Of a stretch of DNA of 64,000 nt, positions 19,401 to 31,949 are shown in pieces. The first letter of the stretch is position 1. Each line of letters begins with the position of its first letter. Source of the stretch: Poecilobothrus nobilitatus (taxonomy: Eukaryota; Arthropoda; Insecta; Diptera; Dolichopodidae); NCBI GenBank assembly GCA_947095535.1, contig OX352773.1, positions 106,623,685 through 106,687,684 of the forward strand, given 5' to 3'. The notes under the pieces are model-generated. The model saw nothing but the letters and a program-made list of their open reading frames with translations. It was not told the DNA's origin and did no database searches. A program made the translations under genes and the position numbers.

Positions 19401-21505
19401 AAACGTGAGAGGTCTACGTACTAAAACGCACTCTGCGTTTTTAAAATCTATGACTCTTCCGCACGATATTCTAGTCTTGCGGAAGAGTCTGTGATATTCT
19501 AGTCTTACGGAAGAGTCTAGCAACTGTTGGGGATCCCCCAGTGAATTAATTTTCACTAATATAGACTTCTATCACCCTCCGATAGATATATTTGTCAATG
19601 TTAACTCTTCCAATGAATCCTCTATTTCTGAGAATTATCTAAAGTTTGATTTTGCCAAACCTGATTTCACATATTTAAACTCACTTATAGGCTCACTCAA
19701 TGTGGAATCAATTTTTTCTTCATCAAATCTGAACATCAGCCTTAAACGGTTTTATGAGATACTAACAACATGTTTTCGCTTAGAAATTTCTATAAAATGT
19801 CATGAATACTCTAATTACTAAGCACCATGGTCATTCAAAGAATTGCGTTCTCTGAGGAACAAACGAAATTCTTAATGAAAAAAATATATGGAAACTAATT
19901 CCATTGCCCATTACCTTTCTTGACATCTATAATAGATTCAAAATTCTATTTGATACTTTATATAAAAATTATATTGACAGAATTAAATCGCAATTTTATT
20001 GCAATCCGCGACTTTTTTATGATTTAGTTAATAGTAAACGTAGGACTGATGGTTACCCATTGGCTTTGCGGTACTAAGAAACAACATCAGATAACTTGCA
20101 GACTGTTTCCAGCTTTTTTGCCACATTCTTCTCCAGTACTTACCATAACGGGGGTTTTGAGCCAAATCAGTCATATTTAGATAACTTAGTTCCTCCATCT
20201 CTTTCAAATTTTGACATTAAGACCATTGTAATAACTGAAGATATCTTAATGCCTTACCTCTTAGATCTGAGGTCTTCTGAGCTACTTCACTTCTGCAATG
20301 ACTTCACTTACGGCCCCGATGGAGTTCCACCAATAATATTAAAATTTTGTCCCCAAAATTTGGAAGGTCCTCTTTGCAAATTATCCAATTTATCAATTCA
20401 ATGTGGCTCCTTCTCCGAGCCCTGGAAACTTTCATTTATTGACCCGATACATAAGAAAGTAATGTAAACTAAAAAACAAGTTGATGTGGTATTCACAGAT
20501 ATTAGTAAGGCCTTTGATCTAATTCCCTATAAAATTATCCTTGAAAAGCATAAAGCAGTAGGATTTTCAAGTCATAGCCTTAAATGGTTATCGTCCTATA
20601 TGTCATATAGATCATACCAGGTCCTTTTTAGATCTACCGTTTCTGCAACTTACGTTGCAAATTCAGGAGTGCTACAAGGCAGTCATCTAGATACCAAAAT
20701 CTGCAAAACTATAACTTCCACTCGTGATTGTGATTTGTTGCAATATGATCTCAACCAATTTAGTTCATGGTGCAGAAACAACTATCTCAAACTAAATATA
20801 TGCAAATTCCTAATTATGAGCTTTTCAAGGTTACGAGCTAACTGAACAATCAATTATGATTACGTCCTCAATGATCAACTTATTCAAAGAACAGATCGTA
20901 CTTCTGATTTGAGACTGATCCTTGATAGTAGGTTAGATTTCAAGAGTCACTACAACTTCGTAATAAATAAACCTAACTCAACTCTTCGATTTATTATGGT
21001 TTAGTCAAAAGAGTTTTCTGATCCCTATATCACTAAGCAACTTTTTATTACTTATATAAGACCTATACTTGAATACTCGAGCCAAGTATGGTCTCCATAT
21101 CGTGATATAGATATTTCACGTATTGAATCGGTCCAAAAAAGATTTCTTCGTTTCGCTTTACACAACCTTGCTTGGGGTCATCCTATACGTCTTCCTCCAT
21201 ATGAAGCTAGACTTTCTTTAATTAATTTGAACTCCCTCCAGTCACGCCGTCTAGTGGCGGATATAATATTCGTTCAGCAGTGATATTGTTCGCGGTGATA
21301 TCAACTGCCCCTCTGTTCGCGAACAAATGATGTTTAAAATCTGAATAATTTGAGATCGGTCGTGCTTTTTAATGTGTCACACTATTCTACGGACTATGGC
21401 AACTTACTCAAGGTCTGAGCTGTTTGATATTAGCGTTAACAAATTAACACTGAGAGCCAAACTTTACGCGAGCATGGTGAATTCTCGTAGTCTGTATGAT
21501 TAGTC
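19380..21505 (+). pseudogene. LINE-B ORF2 (endonuclease start, partial RT)
   Basis: It starts LSFFYQNVRGLRTKT. The bulk of the endonuclease is missing after 19494; DFYHPP and KFDF blocks appear at 19560-19660. RT pieces are YGPDGVPPIIL (20309), VFTDISKAFD (motif A, 20489) and SGVLQGSHL (motif B, near 20660). The sequence then jumps to DTKICKTI, so the catalytic YADD region has been deleted. The ORF ends near 21505 after a SELFDI block. Confidence 0.8.
19463..19518. repeat. Short tandem duplication in LINE-B
   Basis: GATATTCTAGTCTT(G/A)CGGAAGAGTCT occurs twice in tandem with about 30-bp spacing, producing an in-frame stop. Confidence 0.8.
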
Positions 21506-21520
21506 TGTCATTTTTAATCT

Positions 21521-21779
21521 AACTTGCATGTTAGTTTCTTTGTTTTTTACTTGTTTCTTATTACCATTAACATCATTACTAACATTAATTAGTAGTTACT
21601 AACAGTGGTAATGACCAATAAAATATCTCAGTATCATCATTTACTAACATACTATACTAATATACTAACATACTCACCCTTGTAAATAATAAACTTTTTC
21701 AGTTAATTGTGATAGTTCACTAAATGAACAACATAACTGATGTTTGGTTTAAGCAAATGTCTAATACAAAAATGAAAAC
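21521..21779. other. AT-rich spacer
   Basis: It holds repeated ACTAACA words (ATTACTAACATTAATTAGTA, ACATACTATACTAATATACT) and no gene. Possibly the LINE-B 3' UTR. Confidence 0.4.
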
Positions 21780-22439
21780 TATGTTATTACGGACACACCC
21801 ACAACATCATTTGAAACAATCACTGTATACACGGTTGAACCATTAATACCGTCAAATAACTGTAGATATATTCTGACTTTACAATGTTTGTAAATGTTTA
21901 CAATGACTTTAGAGACTAAAGTTGAAAAATTTAGACTAAAATATGGATGTTTCAAAAAATTAAAAACTGATAAAGGTACAGAATTTACAAATAAATTACT
22001 GAAAAATATTTGCAAATTTTTAAAAATTGGTAAAATAATGTCAACACCTTTTCATCGTGAAACACTAGGTTCCATTGAACGTAATCACAGAGTTTTAAAT
22101 GACTATTTAATGAGTTTAGAAGCACAAGACAGTTGGAATGAATACTTACCTTACTATACATTCTTTTACAACTCAACACCACATTGTACAACTAAATACT
22201 CACCTTTTAAATTGGTTTATGGAAAAATAAGTACACTTTCATGTGAAATTTTAGAAAATAAAAACTGTATATATGATCTAGAAGATTATTTAACTGAGTT
22301 AAAAATTAAATTAAAACATGCAAATATAAAAGCAAAATACTATCTTATTAAAAACAAAGAAAGGCAAAAATTTGAACAAAATAATATAAATAAATCTAAT
22401 TTTGAAATTAATGATTATGTATGTATATATAAAGAATAA
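21780..22439 (+). pseudogene. Ty3/Gypsy integrase fragment
   Basis: The first part (21780-21880, another frame) has TDTPTTSFETITV, where the expected catalytic Asp is Tyr, then a YILTLQ strand. After a frameshift and deletion the 181-residue frame has TDKGTEF (second Asp) and GSIERNHRVLNDYL (Glu), then YNSTPH and a C-terminal basic region. RT and LTRs are not visible around it. Orientation is opposite to the errantiviruses to the right. Confidence 0.8.
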
Positions 22440-22754
22440 TAATAAGAAAAAACTGGACAATCCATTTAAAGGTCCATGTAAAATTATAAAACAAAATAAA
22501 TAAAATTTATGAAAATTAAAATTTTGTTCTTTTTATTTATTTTTAGGTTTCTTTCTTTTTATAGCTATACTCTTTAGTCTTATGTAAGAAAATTAATAAA
22601 AATAAAAACTCTAAAATTTTCTTAAAGGTTTCTTTTTATTCATATTTCAAACATAGTTTAAATTTTTCGAAAATATCACATTTTCCAATTTGAGCTTTAA
22701 TAGATTCCATTTAATGTTTTTTGAATGAATTTAATTTCCAAAAATTTATTTATA
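22440..22754. other. AT-rich stretch without recognisable gene
   Basis: Poly-A/poly-T rich with no open frame or repeat border that I can define. It may include the 3' end of the Gypsy fragment. Confidence 0.4.
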
Positions 22755-23000
22755 CCTGTTTCCACCAACCAAGGTGTGGTACCTGTACATTGTACAGCCC
22801 CGGAAGAAATTTTTTTTTAATGCTTTTCTCTGCCACATACATATGGACAGCCTTTCCTGTTCAGGCGTGGCTGTAAATGTCGTAAGGTGGAGTAACTCTT
22901 ACGTCGTATGTGGGATTCGAACCCACACCACATCGGTGTTTACAACGTATTTTATACGCTCTTATCCACTAGAAATTTATCTGAACCTCACAGGATCCGA
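22755..23000 (-). mobile_element. tRNA-derived SINE
   Basis: On the minus strand the 5' part looks like a tRNA: an A-box-like TAGTGGATAAGAGCG near 22975 and a perfect B box GGTTCGAATCC (complement at 22913-22923) inside a T-arm stem GTGGG/CCCAC. A non-tRNA body follows (CTTACGACATTTACAGCCAC ... GGGGCTGTACAATGTACAGG). The anticodon arm is degenerate, so it is not a functional tRNA. The promoter would be internal Pol III. Confidence 0.7.
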
Positions 23001-23252
23001 AACTCATACCATTAAGAAAAATCTTAAGTTTTCTTTTCTGGAGTAGTAAATTTTTAACTCCTATAGCGATTTAAACGTATTTATATAAAATTAAATGTAA
23101 GTGAAAAAATAAATTTACATTATACAGGCGAACGACTTTTTACAACAAGGATTAGAATATTGCTAGAGTATAAAAATTAATTTTTAAATTCAAAATTTTT
23201 AAGTTTTTTTTTTAAATATTCGACAATAACTAAAACGATAAAAAAATATAAA

Positions 23253-23564
23253 ATGGAAAACAAATACGTAACAGTTCCAGAGCCCTTCGAATTGCAAATC
23301 GGCAAATGTGATGCCATTCGGCTGAAAGATGTTTTTATACTTCATGGGGCGTTAGACCTGGCAAAACTTCCATGTCAGAACCTGGAAAGTTTGATAAAAT
23401 CGCGTTGCATATCAAACTGGTCATTTCTGTGTTCTTCATACCATTTAAGAAAAGCATTGTATTTGGTTTGTAAAATTCAACAGGCGGGAGGGATCCAAAA
23501 TAATTTTCATTTTCTAAGACCAAAAAATGAACCTAAAAAAAGAAAGAAACCTAAACATTTTTAA
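23253..23564 (+). CDS. Hypothetical 103-aa protein (duplication unit 1)
   Basis: Starts MENKYVTVPEPFELQIGKCD, a balanced composition unlike the surrounding AT-rich DNA, with a DVFILHGALDLAKLPC core and a basic tail (PKKRKKPKH). It has an AAAAATATAAAATGG start context. Preserved unchanged in both duplication units. I recognise no family; it may be a host exon fragment, an errantivirus LTR-region gene or chance. Confidence 0.4.
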   Translation: MENKYVTVPEPFELQIGKCDAIRLKDVFILHGALDLAKLPCQNLESLIKSRCISNWSFLCSSYHLRKALYLVCKIQQAGGIQNNFHFLRPKNEPKKRKKPKHF

Positions 23565-25454
23565 AATTAATAAAAAGAACGATATTTGAATTTTTATATG
23601 TTTTATTTATTTTTTAATTTATTTAATTTGGTATAAGACCAAAAAGCTAAAACTTACGAGCTGTACTTTATATAGAAAATCTAAGTGGAAAAAGCAATAA
23701 TCTAAAAAAAAATATATTCATATATTCATTTATTCACTATTTTTGCATTCATATCACAAGTTCATTTATTTTTTCGACTATATTACAAAGTTCTAGGTTT
23801 ATTGGTATAACCGTTAGAGGGCTTATGGCACCTCGAAATGTTTCACATATTCCACACTTTTTTCCATATATATTACGCCTTGTTGATTGTCTAGAATTAA
23901 ATACCGATAATGAACCATTTCCATAATATTCATTGAAATTAGAGATTTTAAATTCTTTATGATTGTTGTGAAGTCTAGTTTTAATTGTCTTCAAAATTCA
24001 CCAATTTTATCTTTAATAAAAATGTCTAGTCCTCAAAATGGTGTGTTGCATTCGCCATGTGGGCTGGAAACCACCTAAGAAATATATATTTACATATACA
24101 TGCATTTTATAAATAAGAATTTTATTTGTTAATATTTTTACCTGTGAATGAATGTGGAATATTTATGAGAATAGTATTTGTAAAACGAAACAGTTCTCTT
24201 TGCAAAGTTTTTTCTTCGTTGTATATTATTCGTTCAATATCGTGCATTTTTTTAATTTATTTAAAACCTTTGTATAGCAATATTTACAAGGGTATAATTA
24301 AAATATTAAAAATTTTACCATTATTTATATGAAGAAACCAATATTCCTCACATCCTGATAATTTTCAATATATATGAAAGAAATTTTGTTGAATAATATT
24401 ACTTATTTTATTGCCGTATTTTTCATAAATTAAATACTTTGTTGCATTAAAGAAATTTAGTATTCAAAAATCAAAACCTTTAAAAAACTTTACGTAATCA
24501 CATCATCCTGATAATTTCCTATAATTTCAATACAAAGTAGTTGATATTTTCTAGAATTAGCGTAGTTGCAAATAATTTATTAATTTTAAATGAAAGTATA
24601 CACATTCCAATTTTTAAAAATTACGATTTATATTAATTAATTTCAACACAAAGTAGCTAATTGAAAATAGGATGCAGCAAATAACTTACTAATTATAAAT
24701 GTCTGAACCTTCCATTTTATTTTTAAAATCACGATTTCAATACAAAGTAGTTAACAATAGAATTTGATAAAAACGCGTACAGAAATGGTATGTTTTTTGT
24801 AATATACTTTAACCAGTTGACCTTCAAAATTACTTACAAGAAAAAAGCTTTCAAATTAAAATTTTAATTATCCCAAAAATCCTATTTCACGATTCACGAA
24901 AAATCACGATTTCAATACAAAGTAGTTAACAATACAATTTGATAAAAACACGTTCATAAATAATTTTTTTTGTAATATATTTTCACACCTGTTTTTTCCT
25001 TCATCTTAAATTTATTCTTCATTAACCGGTTGACCTTCAAATTTATTACCAAGAAAAAAGATTTCAAACTTTTAATAATTTTAAACTTTTAAACTTTAAA
25101 CTTTTTAATAATGCAAAAAAAAACAACATCTGGTTTTTCTACATCTGTTCTTAAATTTACTTTACATTCACAAATACTAATAACAACTTTTCAAATTATT
25201 ATTCAATTATTCACAATAAATAATTTTATTATTCAATTAATTCACAATAAAAAAAAGGTTCAAATGCAATTGAACTCATTATGCTGATTGTACAAAAATG
25301 TATTTAATTGCATTTTTGTATAAGAGTTAAAAATATGAAAAATAAAACAAGAAAAAAAAGAAACAATAAAATTAATTTGTTTTATTTAAAGAATATTATT
25401 ATTTTAGATTTTATATTTATAAAGTGAATTCTGTTGAAGGTCAGTTATACTATT
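23565..25454. other. Non-coding 3' flank of errantivirus-1 (unit 1)
   Basis: No convincing gene. It is downstream of env on the element's strand, so it may hold the 3' UTR and LTR, but no polypurine tract or LTR border could be fixed. Four degenerate repeats of ATTTCAATACAAAGTAGTTA lie within 24520-24960. Confidence 0.4.
24520..24960. repeat. Degenerate repeats with ATTTCAATACAAAGTAGTT core
   Basis: The core appears near 24527, 24642, 24732 and 24908. The last two units share about 55 bp (GTTAACAATA ... TTGATAAAAACACG) at 176-bp spacing. The array is repeated at about 29520-29960 in unit 2. Confidence 0.75.
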
Positions 25455-26913
25455 TTAGGTTAGGGTTACCAGCTGTGGCGTAACTTCTCGCTCCTTATGA
25501 TTAAGACTCTCCTGAGTCGAAAACTTAAATAATCTAAATTTTTTAAAGAATATTATTACAAATATTGTTATGATTATTATTACAAACATTACAAAGATCA
25601 TAAAGCTTAAATAGAGATAATAATTATTTTTATGGTACTTTATTTTTTTTATTACTTCTATGTTTTTTATTTGTTCTATTATTATATCATTAAATGTTAG
25701 ATTTAAATTAATCCCTTCATTCATATCCGAATAACTTGGTATTATGAAACTTTGTTTAAATTCTCTTAACTTATTACTATAAACATTTCCTTTTATTTCT
25801 ATTGAACAGTTGTTAAACTTAAAAATGTAATTTCCATTTAATTTAAAATTTCGTTCATCACAAGTATTATTAAAAATTGAATTAATTTGATTTTTGGTAA
25901 ATATTAATCCTGTTTTTAAAACAACTATTTCTGTTATGTTATTATGCATTTTTAAACAATTTCTACTATGTTTACAATTTTTAAATATTTGTAAATTTTT
26001 TAATTCTTTATTGTTTTCAAACTTATACATTTTATTATTATACTTTACAATTTCTTGTGGTTCAAATATTAATTCATTATTGAACTTATCTCCTACTGGT
26101 ATTACTAGTATTTTAGGTAGAACAATTATTTCATTAGGAATTTTAATAACAAATATAATATTATTTTTATTGTCAGTAAAGTACCTAGTTTAATATTTTG
26201 TAATTTATTAAAATCTATATCGTATTCTAAAATTTCTTCGTTCTTAAGTATGTTACTGTGTATTGTTCCTAGTCTAGCTGAAGCAATATTGTCCTGTATG
26301 TGTTCAATGATGTTTTGTAAAATTTTTAGCTTTAGTACAAAGTCTGTGTAAAGTAATTGTTTGTATATAGTCTTTTATTTTGGGTTTCGATTTCGTTCAG
26401 TGTATCGTTGATTAATAATCTGTCATTTTCGATTATTTTTTTTAGTTTTATGAAAGTGTTGTTGAAATTACTATTAATTTTGATTTGAGAATTTGAATTT
26501 TCTATAATATTATGGTTGTTTTGGTCTATTATTTTTAAATGATCTTCTATTTCTTGCCGATCAGAATCATCCATGGTGTCGTATAACCATTTGTGTACGG
26601 TGCCAACCAAATTGAGTATACCTCGTTTATGTTTATGTGGGATTAATGTTCTAATTTTATTTTTTACGAAATTTAATTGATGCACTAAAAGAGTTGATTT
26701 ATCTCCTATTTCGGAAATTTTTAAGTTATTTTCTAAATCATCTAATATTTTTTCAATTTCCTTAGGATTAATTATATGTAAAATTGTATCATAATTTTCT
26801 ACTAAAATTACATCTTCTATTTTGATTTCCATGTATGCAAAGTCCGACTCGACCTTCTCAAAGGTGAGATGGGCCTGGGTGGTCGTCAGTATGGTCGACA
26901 ACATCAGGAACAT
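25455..26913 (-). pseudogene. env: Errantivirus-1 envelope gene, unit 1 (broken)
   Basis: Baculovirus-F-like envelope of insect errantiviruses. The first open part (to 26332) has a hydrophobic signal region ending TTTQAHL, a basic cleavage-type site HKHKR followed by GILNLVG (fusion-peptide-like), then heptad-rich helices. The second part (25455-26030) has Cys pairs (NCKHSRNC) and one C-terminal membrane segment (YLYLSFMIFVMFV) with a short cytoplasmic tail. Between 26031 and 26331 stops and a frame change separate the parts, so no full protein is made. Confidence 0.8.
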
Positions 26914-26931
26914 TGTGAATATCAATTTTAC

Positions 26932-26933
26932 CT
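26932..26933 (-). promoter_or_regulatory. Candidate env splice acceptor (unit 1)
   Basis: On the minus strand AATTTTCAG/GT lies 19 bp before the env ATG, and the frame is open from the AG into env. Errantivirus env is normally made from a spliced subgenomic RNA, so an acceptor is expected here. The same site in unit 2 is 31931-31932. Confidence 0.4.
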
Positions 26934-26949
26934 GAAAATTTATAATTTC

Positions 26950-27930
26950 TTTTAAAATTTGTTCTCCAATTTGGATTTTATGAATTTAGGTTGTTCTTTA
27001 TGCCTAACACTTTTATAGTTTTTAATGTTTACTTTTTATTTTTATTTCATTTTCCCTCTTGTATATTAATAGGTTTTTCTTTTGTAACCGAATGGTAACT
27101 GTTATTATACCATTCGATGGCTTTATACATTTTTTCGATAATGCTTACTTCTTTATTAACAATACCTAAAACCCTAATTTTTTCACCAATGGTATTGGTA
27201 TGCAACCTTTCAATGTCAGAATTCCCAGTATGATTATTGGATTTAACTAGATGGAGTTCAATTTGTTCATTTCTAAGGTAATCTTTGATATTAACTCTCT
27301 TAAATTCGTTATCGGTTATTAATTTTTTGAAATTCCCTCTCTGTGCTTTAAGTTTCCTTAGTTTTTCTATTATTGTTTGGTTGTTTCTATCATTCAGATG
27401 AAAAACCATGGCATATTTAGAGAAACGATCCACGAATGGTAAAAAGATTTGTTTTGTATTAGTATATATGTCCATATGAATGATCTCTTTAATATCTTTG
27501 GGTGTTTCTGTGAATTCGAATTTTTTCTTTATTGGTCTTCTATCATATTTAACAGATATCACAATTATTAATATATTTATTCACAATATTTTTTAATTTT
27601 GGAAAATATATGACCTTTTTTAAACCTTCATAATTTTCGTTAATATCGGTATGGCCTGTTTCATTTTTATGGTATTTATATGTTTGTTTGAGAGTCTCTT
27701 CTTCTGTCGTCATATCTTTGGCAAAATAATTACATCTAACAAATTTTATGTTGTGACAGTTCCCTTATAGTTCAATTAATTTTCTTTGCACAATATTATA
27801 TTTATGATCATTTAATTCAGTAAAAATTCCTATTTTACCCTTGCTTATATATCTTCTACATTTATCGCTCAAATTGTTGTTTATATTTTCGGAATTCAAA
27901 AATATCCTTTTATTATTGAAAACTAGCAGA
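26950..27930 (-). pseudogene. Errantivirus-1 integrase, unit 1
   Basis: N-terminal HHCC zinc domain (YHKNETGHTDIN ... NCDIC, 27570-27700), then the DDE core: HMDIYTN, ITDNEF and SDIERLH. A 171-residue frame covers the core. The C-terminal block NYKSVRHKEQPKF lies in another frame near 26980-27030. An in-frame TAA lies upstream of the zinc domain. Confidence 0.85.
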
Positions 27931-27935
27931 GTATC

Positions 27936-28111
27936 CGGCGTTGCCCGGAGTATTTTATTGGCTTTATGAAATAAAAATTATTAACTTTTGTTTCTACGTT
28001 AATATAATTTATTTAATATAGTTAACTTATTATTATGCATTCACAGATTCTGGTAGTTTATATTCTATTTTTTATTAGATTTAGTTAAATTGAATAAACA
28101 GAGCCAAGATT
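27936..28111. mobile_element. Truncated copy of the 2.3-kb repeat (unit 1 end)
   Basis: Starts AACTAGCAGAGTATCCGG and matches 32870-33045, then stops at the duplication junction. Confidence 0.85.
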
Positions 28112-28250
28112 AGACAAGGATTTAGAATTTTAGGATTTTACAACAAGGATTAGAATATTGCTAGAGTATAAAAATTAATTTTTAAATTCAAAATTTTTAA
28201 GTTTTTTTTTTAAATATTCGACAGTAACTAAAACGATAAAAAAATATAAA

Positions 28251-28562
28251 ATGGAAAACAAATACGTAACAGTTCCAGAGCCCTTCGAATTGCAAATCGG
28301 CAAATGTGATGCCATTCGGCTGAAAGATGTTTTTATACTTCATGGGGCGTTAGACCTGGCAAAACTTCCATGTCAGAACCTGGAAAGTTTGATAAAATCG
28401 CGTTGCATATCAAACTGGTCATTTCTGTGTTCTTCATACCATTTAAGAAAAGCATTGTATTTGGTTTGTAAAATTCAACAGGCGGGAGGGATCCAAAATA
28501 ATTTTCATTTTCTAAGACCAAAAAATGAACCTAAAAAAAGAAAGAAACCTAAACATTTTTAA
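28251..28562 (+). CDS. Hypothetical 103-aa protein (duplication unit 2)
   Basis: Identical protein to 23253-23564. Identity only reflects the recent duplication and does not prove selection. Confidence 0.4.
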   Translation: MENKYVTVPEPFELQIGKCDAIRLKDVFILHGALDLAKLPCQNLESLIKSRCISNWSFLCSSYHLRKALYLVCKIQQAGGIQNNFHFLRPKNEPKKRKKPKHF

Positions 28563-30453
28563 AATTAATAAAAAGAACGATATTTGAATTTTTATATGTT
28601 TTATTTATTTTTTAATTTATTTAATTTGGTATAAGACCAAAAAGCTAAAACTTACGAACTGTACTTTATATAGAAAATCTAAGTGGAAAAAGCAATAATC
28701 TAAAAAAAAATATATTCATATATTCATTTATTCACTATTTTTGCATTCATATCACAAGTTCATTTATTTTTTCGACTATATTACAAAGTTCTAGGTTTAT
28801 TGGTATAACCGTTAGAGGGCTTATGGCACCTCGAAATGTTTCACATATTCCACACTTTTTTCCATATATATTACGCCTTGTTGATTGTCTAGAATTAAAT
28901 ACCGATAATGAACCATTTCCATAATATTCATTGAAATTAGAGATTTTAAATTCTTTATGATTGTTGTGAAGTCTAGTTTTAATTGTCTTCAAAATTCACC
29001 AATTTTATCTTTAATAAAAATGTCTAGTCCTCAAAATGGTGTGTTGCATTCGCCATGTGGGCTGGAAACCACCTAAGAAATATATATTTACATATACATG
29101 CATTTTATAAATAAAAATTTTATTTGTTAATATTTTTACCTGTGAATGAATGTGGAATATTTATGAGAATAGTATTTGTAAAACGAAACAGTTCTCTTTG
29201 CAAAGTTTTTTCTTCGTTGTATATTATTCGTTCAATATCGTGCATTTTTTTAATTTATTTAAAACCTTTGTATAGCAATATTTACAAGGGTATAATTAAA
29301 ATATTAAAAATTTTACCATTATTTATATGAAGAAACCAATATTCCTCACATCCTGATAATTTTCAATATATATGAAAGAAATTTTGTTGAATAATATTAC
29401 TTATAATTATTGCCGTATTTTTCATAAATTAAATACTTTGTTGCATTAAAGAAATTTAGTATTCAAAAATCAAAACCTTTAAAAAACTTTACGTAATCAC
29501 ATCATCCTGATAATTTCCTATAATTTCAATACAAAGTAGTTGATATTTTCTAGAATTAGCGTAGTTGCAAATAATTTATTAATTTTAAATGAAAGTATAC
29601 ACATTCCAATTTTTAAAAATTACGATTTATATTAATTAATTTCAACACAAAGTAGCTAATTGAAAATAGGATGCAGCAAATAACTTACTAATTATAAATG
29701 TCTGAACCTTCCATTTTATTTTTAAAATCACGATTTCAATACAAAGTAGTTAACAATAGAATTTGATAAAAACGCGTACAGAAATGGTATGTTTTTTGTA
29801 ATATACTTTAACCAGTTGACCTTCAAAATTACTTACAAGAAAAAAGCTTTCAAATTAAAATTTTAATTATCCTAAAAATCCTATTTCACGATTCACGAAA
29901 AATTACGATTTCAATACAAAGTAGTTAACAATACAATTTGATAAAAACACGTTCATAAATAATTTTTTTTGTAATAAATTTTCACACCTGTTTTTTCCTT
30001 CATCTTAAATTTATTCTTCATTAACCGGTTGACCTTCAAATTTATTACCAAGAAAAAAGATTTCAAACTTTTAATAATTTTAAACTTTTAAACTTTAAAC
30101 TTTTTAATAATGCAAAAAAAAACAACATCTGGTTTTTCTACATCTGTTCTTAAATTTACTTTACATTCACAAATACTAATAACAACTTTTCAAATTATTA
30201 TTCAATTATTCACAATAAATAATTTTATTATTCAATTAATTCACAATAAAAAAAAGGTTCAAATGCAATTGAACTCATTATGCTGATTGTACAAAAATGT
30301 ATTTAATTGCATTTTTGTATAAGAGTTAAAAATATGAAAAATAAAACAAGAAAAAAAAGAAACAATAAAATTAATTTGTTTTATTTAAAGAATATTATTA
30401 TTTTAGATTTTATATTTATAAAGTGAATTCTGTTGAAGGTCAGTTATACTATT

Positions 30454-31912
30454 TTAGGTTAGGGTTACCAGCTGTGGCGTAACTTCTCGCTCCTTATGAT
30501 TAAGACTCTCCTGAGTCGAAAACTTAAATAATCTAAATTTTTTAAAGAATATTATTACAAATATTGTTATGATTATTATTACAAACATTACAAAGATCAT
30601 AAAGCTTAAATAGAGATAATAATTATTTTTATGGTACTTTATTTTTTTTATTACTTCTATGTTTTTTATTTGTTCTATTATTATATCATTAAATGTTAGA
30701 TTTAAATTAATCCCTTCATTCATATCCGAATAACTTGGTATTATGAAACTTTGTTTAAATTCTCTTAACTTATTACTATAAACATTTCCTTTTATTTCTA
30801 TTGAACAGTTGTTAAACTTAAAAATGTAATTTCCATTTAATTTAAAATTTCGTTCATCACAAGTATTATTAAAAATTGAATTAATTTGATTTTTGGTAAA
30901 TATTAATCCTGTTTTTAAAACAACTATTTCTGTTATGTTATTATGCATTTTTAAACAATTTCTACTATGTTTACAATTTTTAAATATTTGTAAATTTTTT
31001 AATTCTTTATTGTTTTCAAACTTATACATTTTATTATTATACTTTACAATTTCTTGTGGTTCAAATATTAATTCATTATTGAACTTATCTCCTACTGGTA
31101 TTACTAGTATTTTAGGTAGAACAATTATTTCATTAGGAATTTTAATAACAAATATAATATTATTTTTATTGTCAGTAAAGTACCTAGTTTAATATTTTGT
31201 AATTTATTAAAATCTATATCGTATTCTAAAATTTCTTCGTTCTTAAGTATGTTACTGTGTATTGTTCCTAGTCTAGCTGAAGAAATATTGTCCTGTATGT
31301 GTTCAATGATGTTTTGTAAAATTTTTAGCTTTAGTACAAAGTCTGTGTAAAGTAATTGTTTGTATATAGTCTTTTATTTTGGGTTTCGATTTAGTTCAGT
31401 GTATCGTTGATTAATAATCTGTCATTTTCGATTATTTGTTTTAGTTTTATGAAAGTGTTGTTGAAATTACTATTAATTTTGATTTGAGAATTTGAATTTT
31501 CTATAATATTATGGTTGTTTTGGTCTATTATTTTTAAATGATCTTCTATTTCTTGCCGATCAGAATCATCCATGGTGCCGTATAACCATTTGGGTACGGT
31601 GCCAACCAAATTGAGTATACCTCGTTTATGTTTATGTGGGATTAATGTTCTAATTTTATTTTTTTCGAAATTTAATTGATGCACTAAAAGAGTTGATTTA
31701 TCTCCTATTTCGGAAATTTTTAAGTTATTTTCTAAATCATCTAATATTTTTTCAATTTCCTTAGGATTAATTATATGTAAAATTGTATCATAATTTTCTA
31801 CTAAAATTACATCTTCTATTTTGATTTCCATGTATGCAAAGTCCGACTCGACCTTCTCAAAGGTGAGATGGGCCTGGGTGGTCGTCAGTATGGTCGACAA
31901 CATCAGGAACAT
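30454..31912 (-). pseudogene. env: Errantivirus-1 envelope gene, unit 2 (broken)
   Basis: Second copy of the env gene with the same layout. It has an additional in-frame stop near 31391, so its first part is 20 residues shorter than in unit 1, plus a few substitutions. The membrane-anchor part is unchanged. Confidence 0.8.
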
Positions 31913-31949
31913 TGTGAATATCAATTTTACCTGAAAATTTATAATTTCT

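Larger units (their letters stand above)
19060..21520 (+). mobile_element. LINE-B, decayed non-LTR retrotransposon
   Basis: Plus-strand LINE with the C-terminal part of ORF1, the endonuclease start, part of the RT and the ORF2 C-terminus. It is related to LINE-A (shared RGLRTKT start). Large internal losses in the endonuclease and RT make it inactive. Confidence 0.8.
23138..28135. repeat. Tandem duplication A, unit 1 (4,998 bp)
   Basis: Base-by-base match to 28136-33045 with a constant offset of 4,998 bp over the first 1.3 kb, shifting to 4,999 after a small indel near 29400. It contains the 103-aa frame, degenerate repeats, errantivirus-1 env and integrase, and 175 bp of the 2.3-kb repeat. 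The last about 24 bp (28112-28135) is filler absent from unit 2. Confidence 0.95.

Noticed and set aside
22895..22985. Functional tRNA gene on the minus strand
   Set aside because: A and B boxes are present but the acceptor and anticodon stems do not form; a SINE head fits better.
22774..23046. 90-aa plus-strand frame over the SINE
   Set aside because: It reads antisense through the tRNA-like SINE and has no family pattern.
25894..26193. 99-aa plus-strand hydrophobic frame (and copy at 30893-31192)
   Set aside because: Antisense shadow of the errantivirus env gene; hydrophobicity follows from AT-rich complement.
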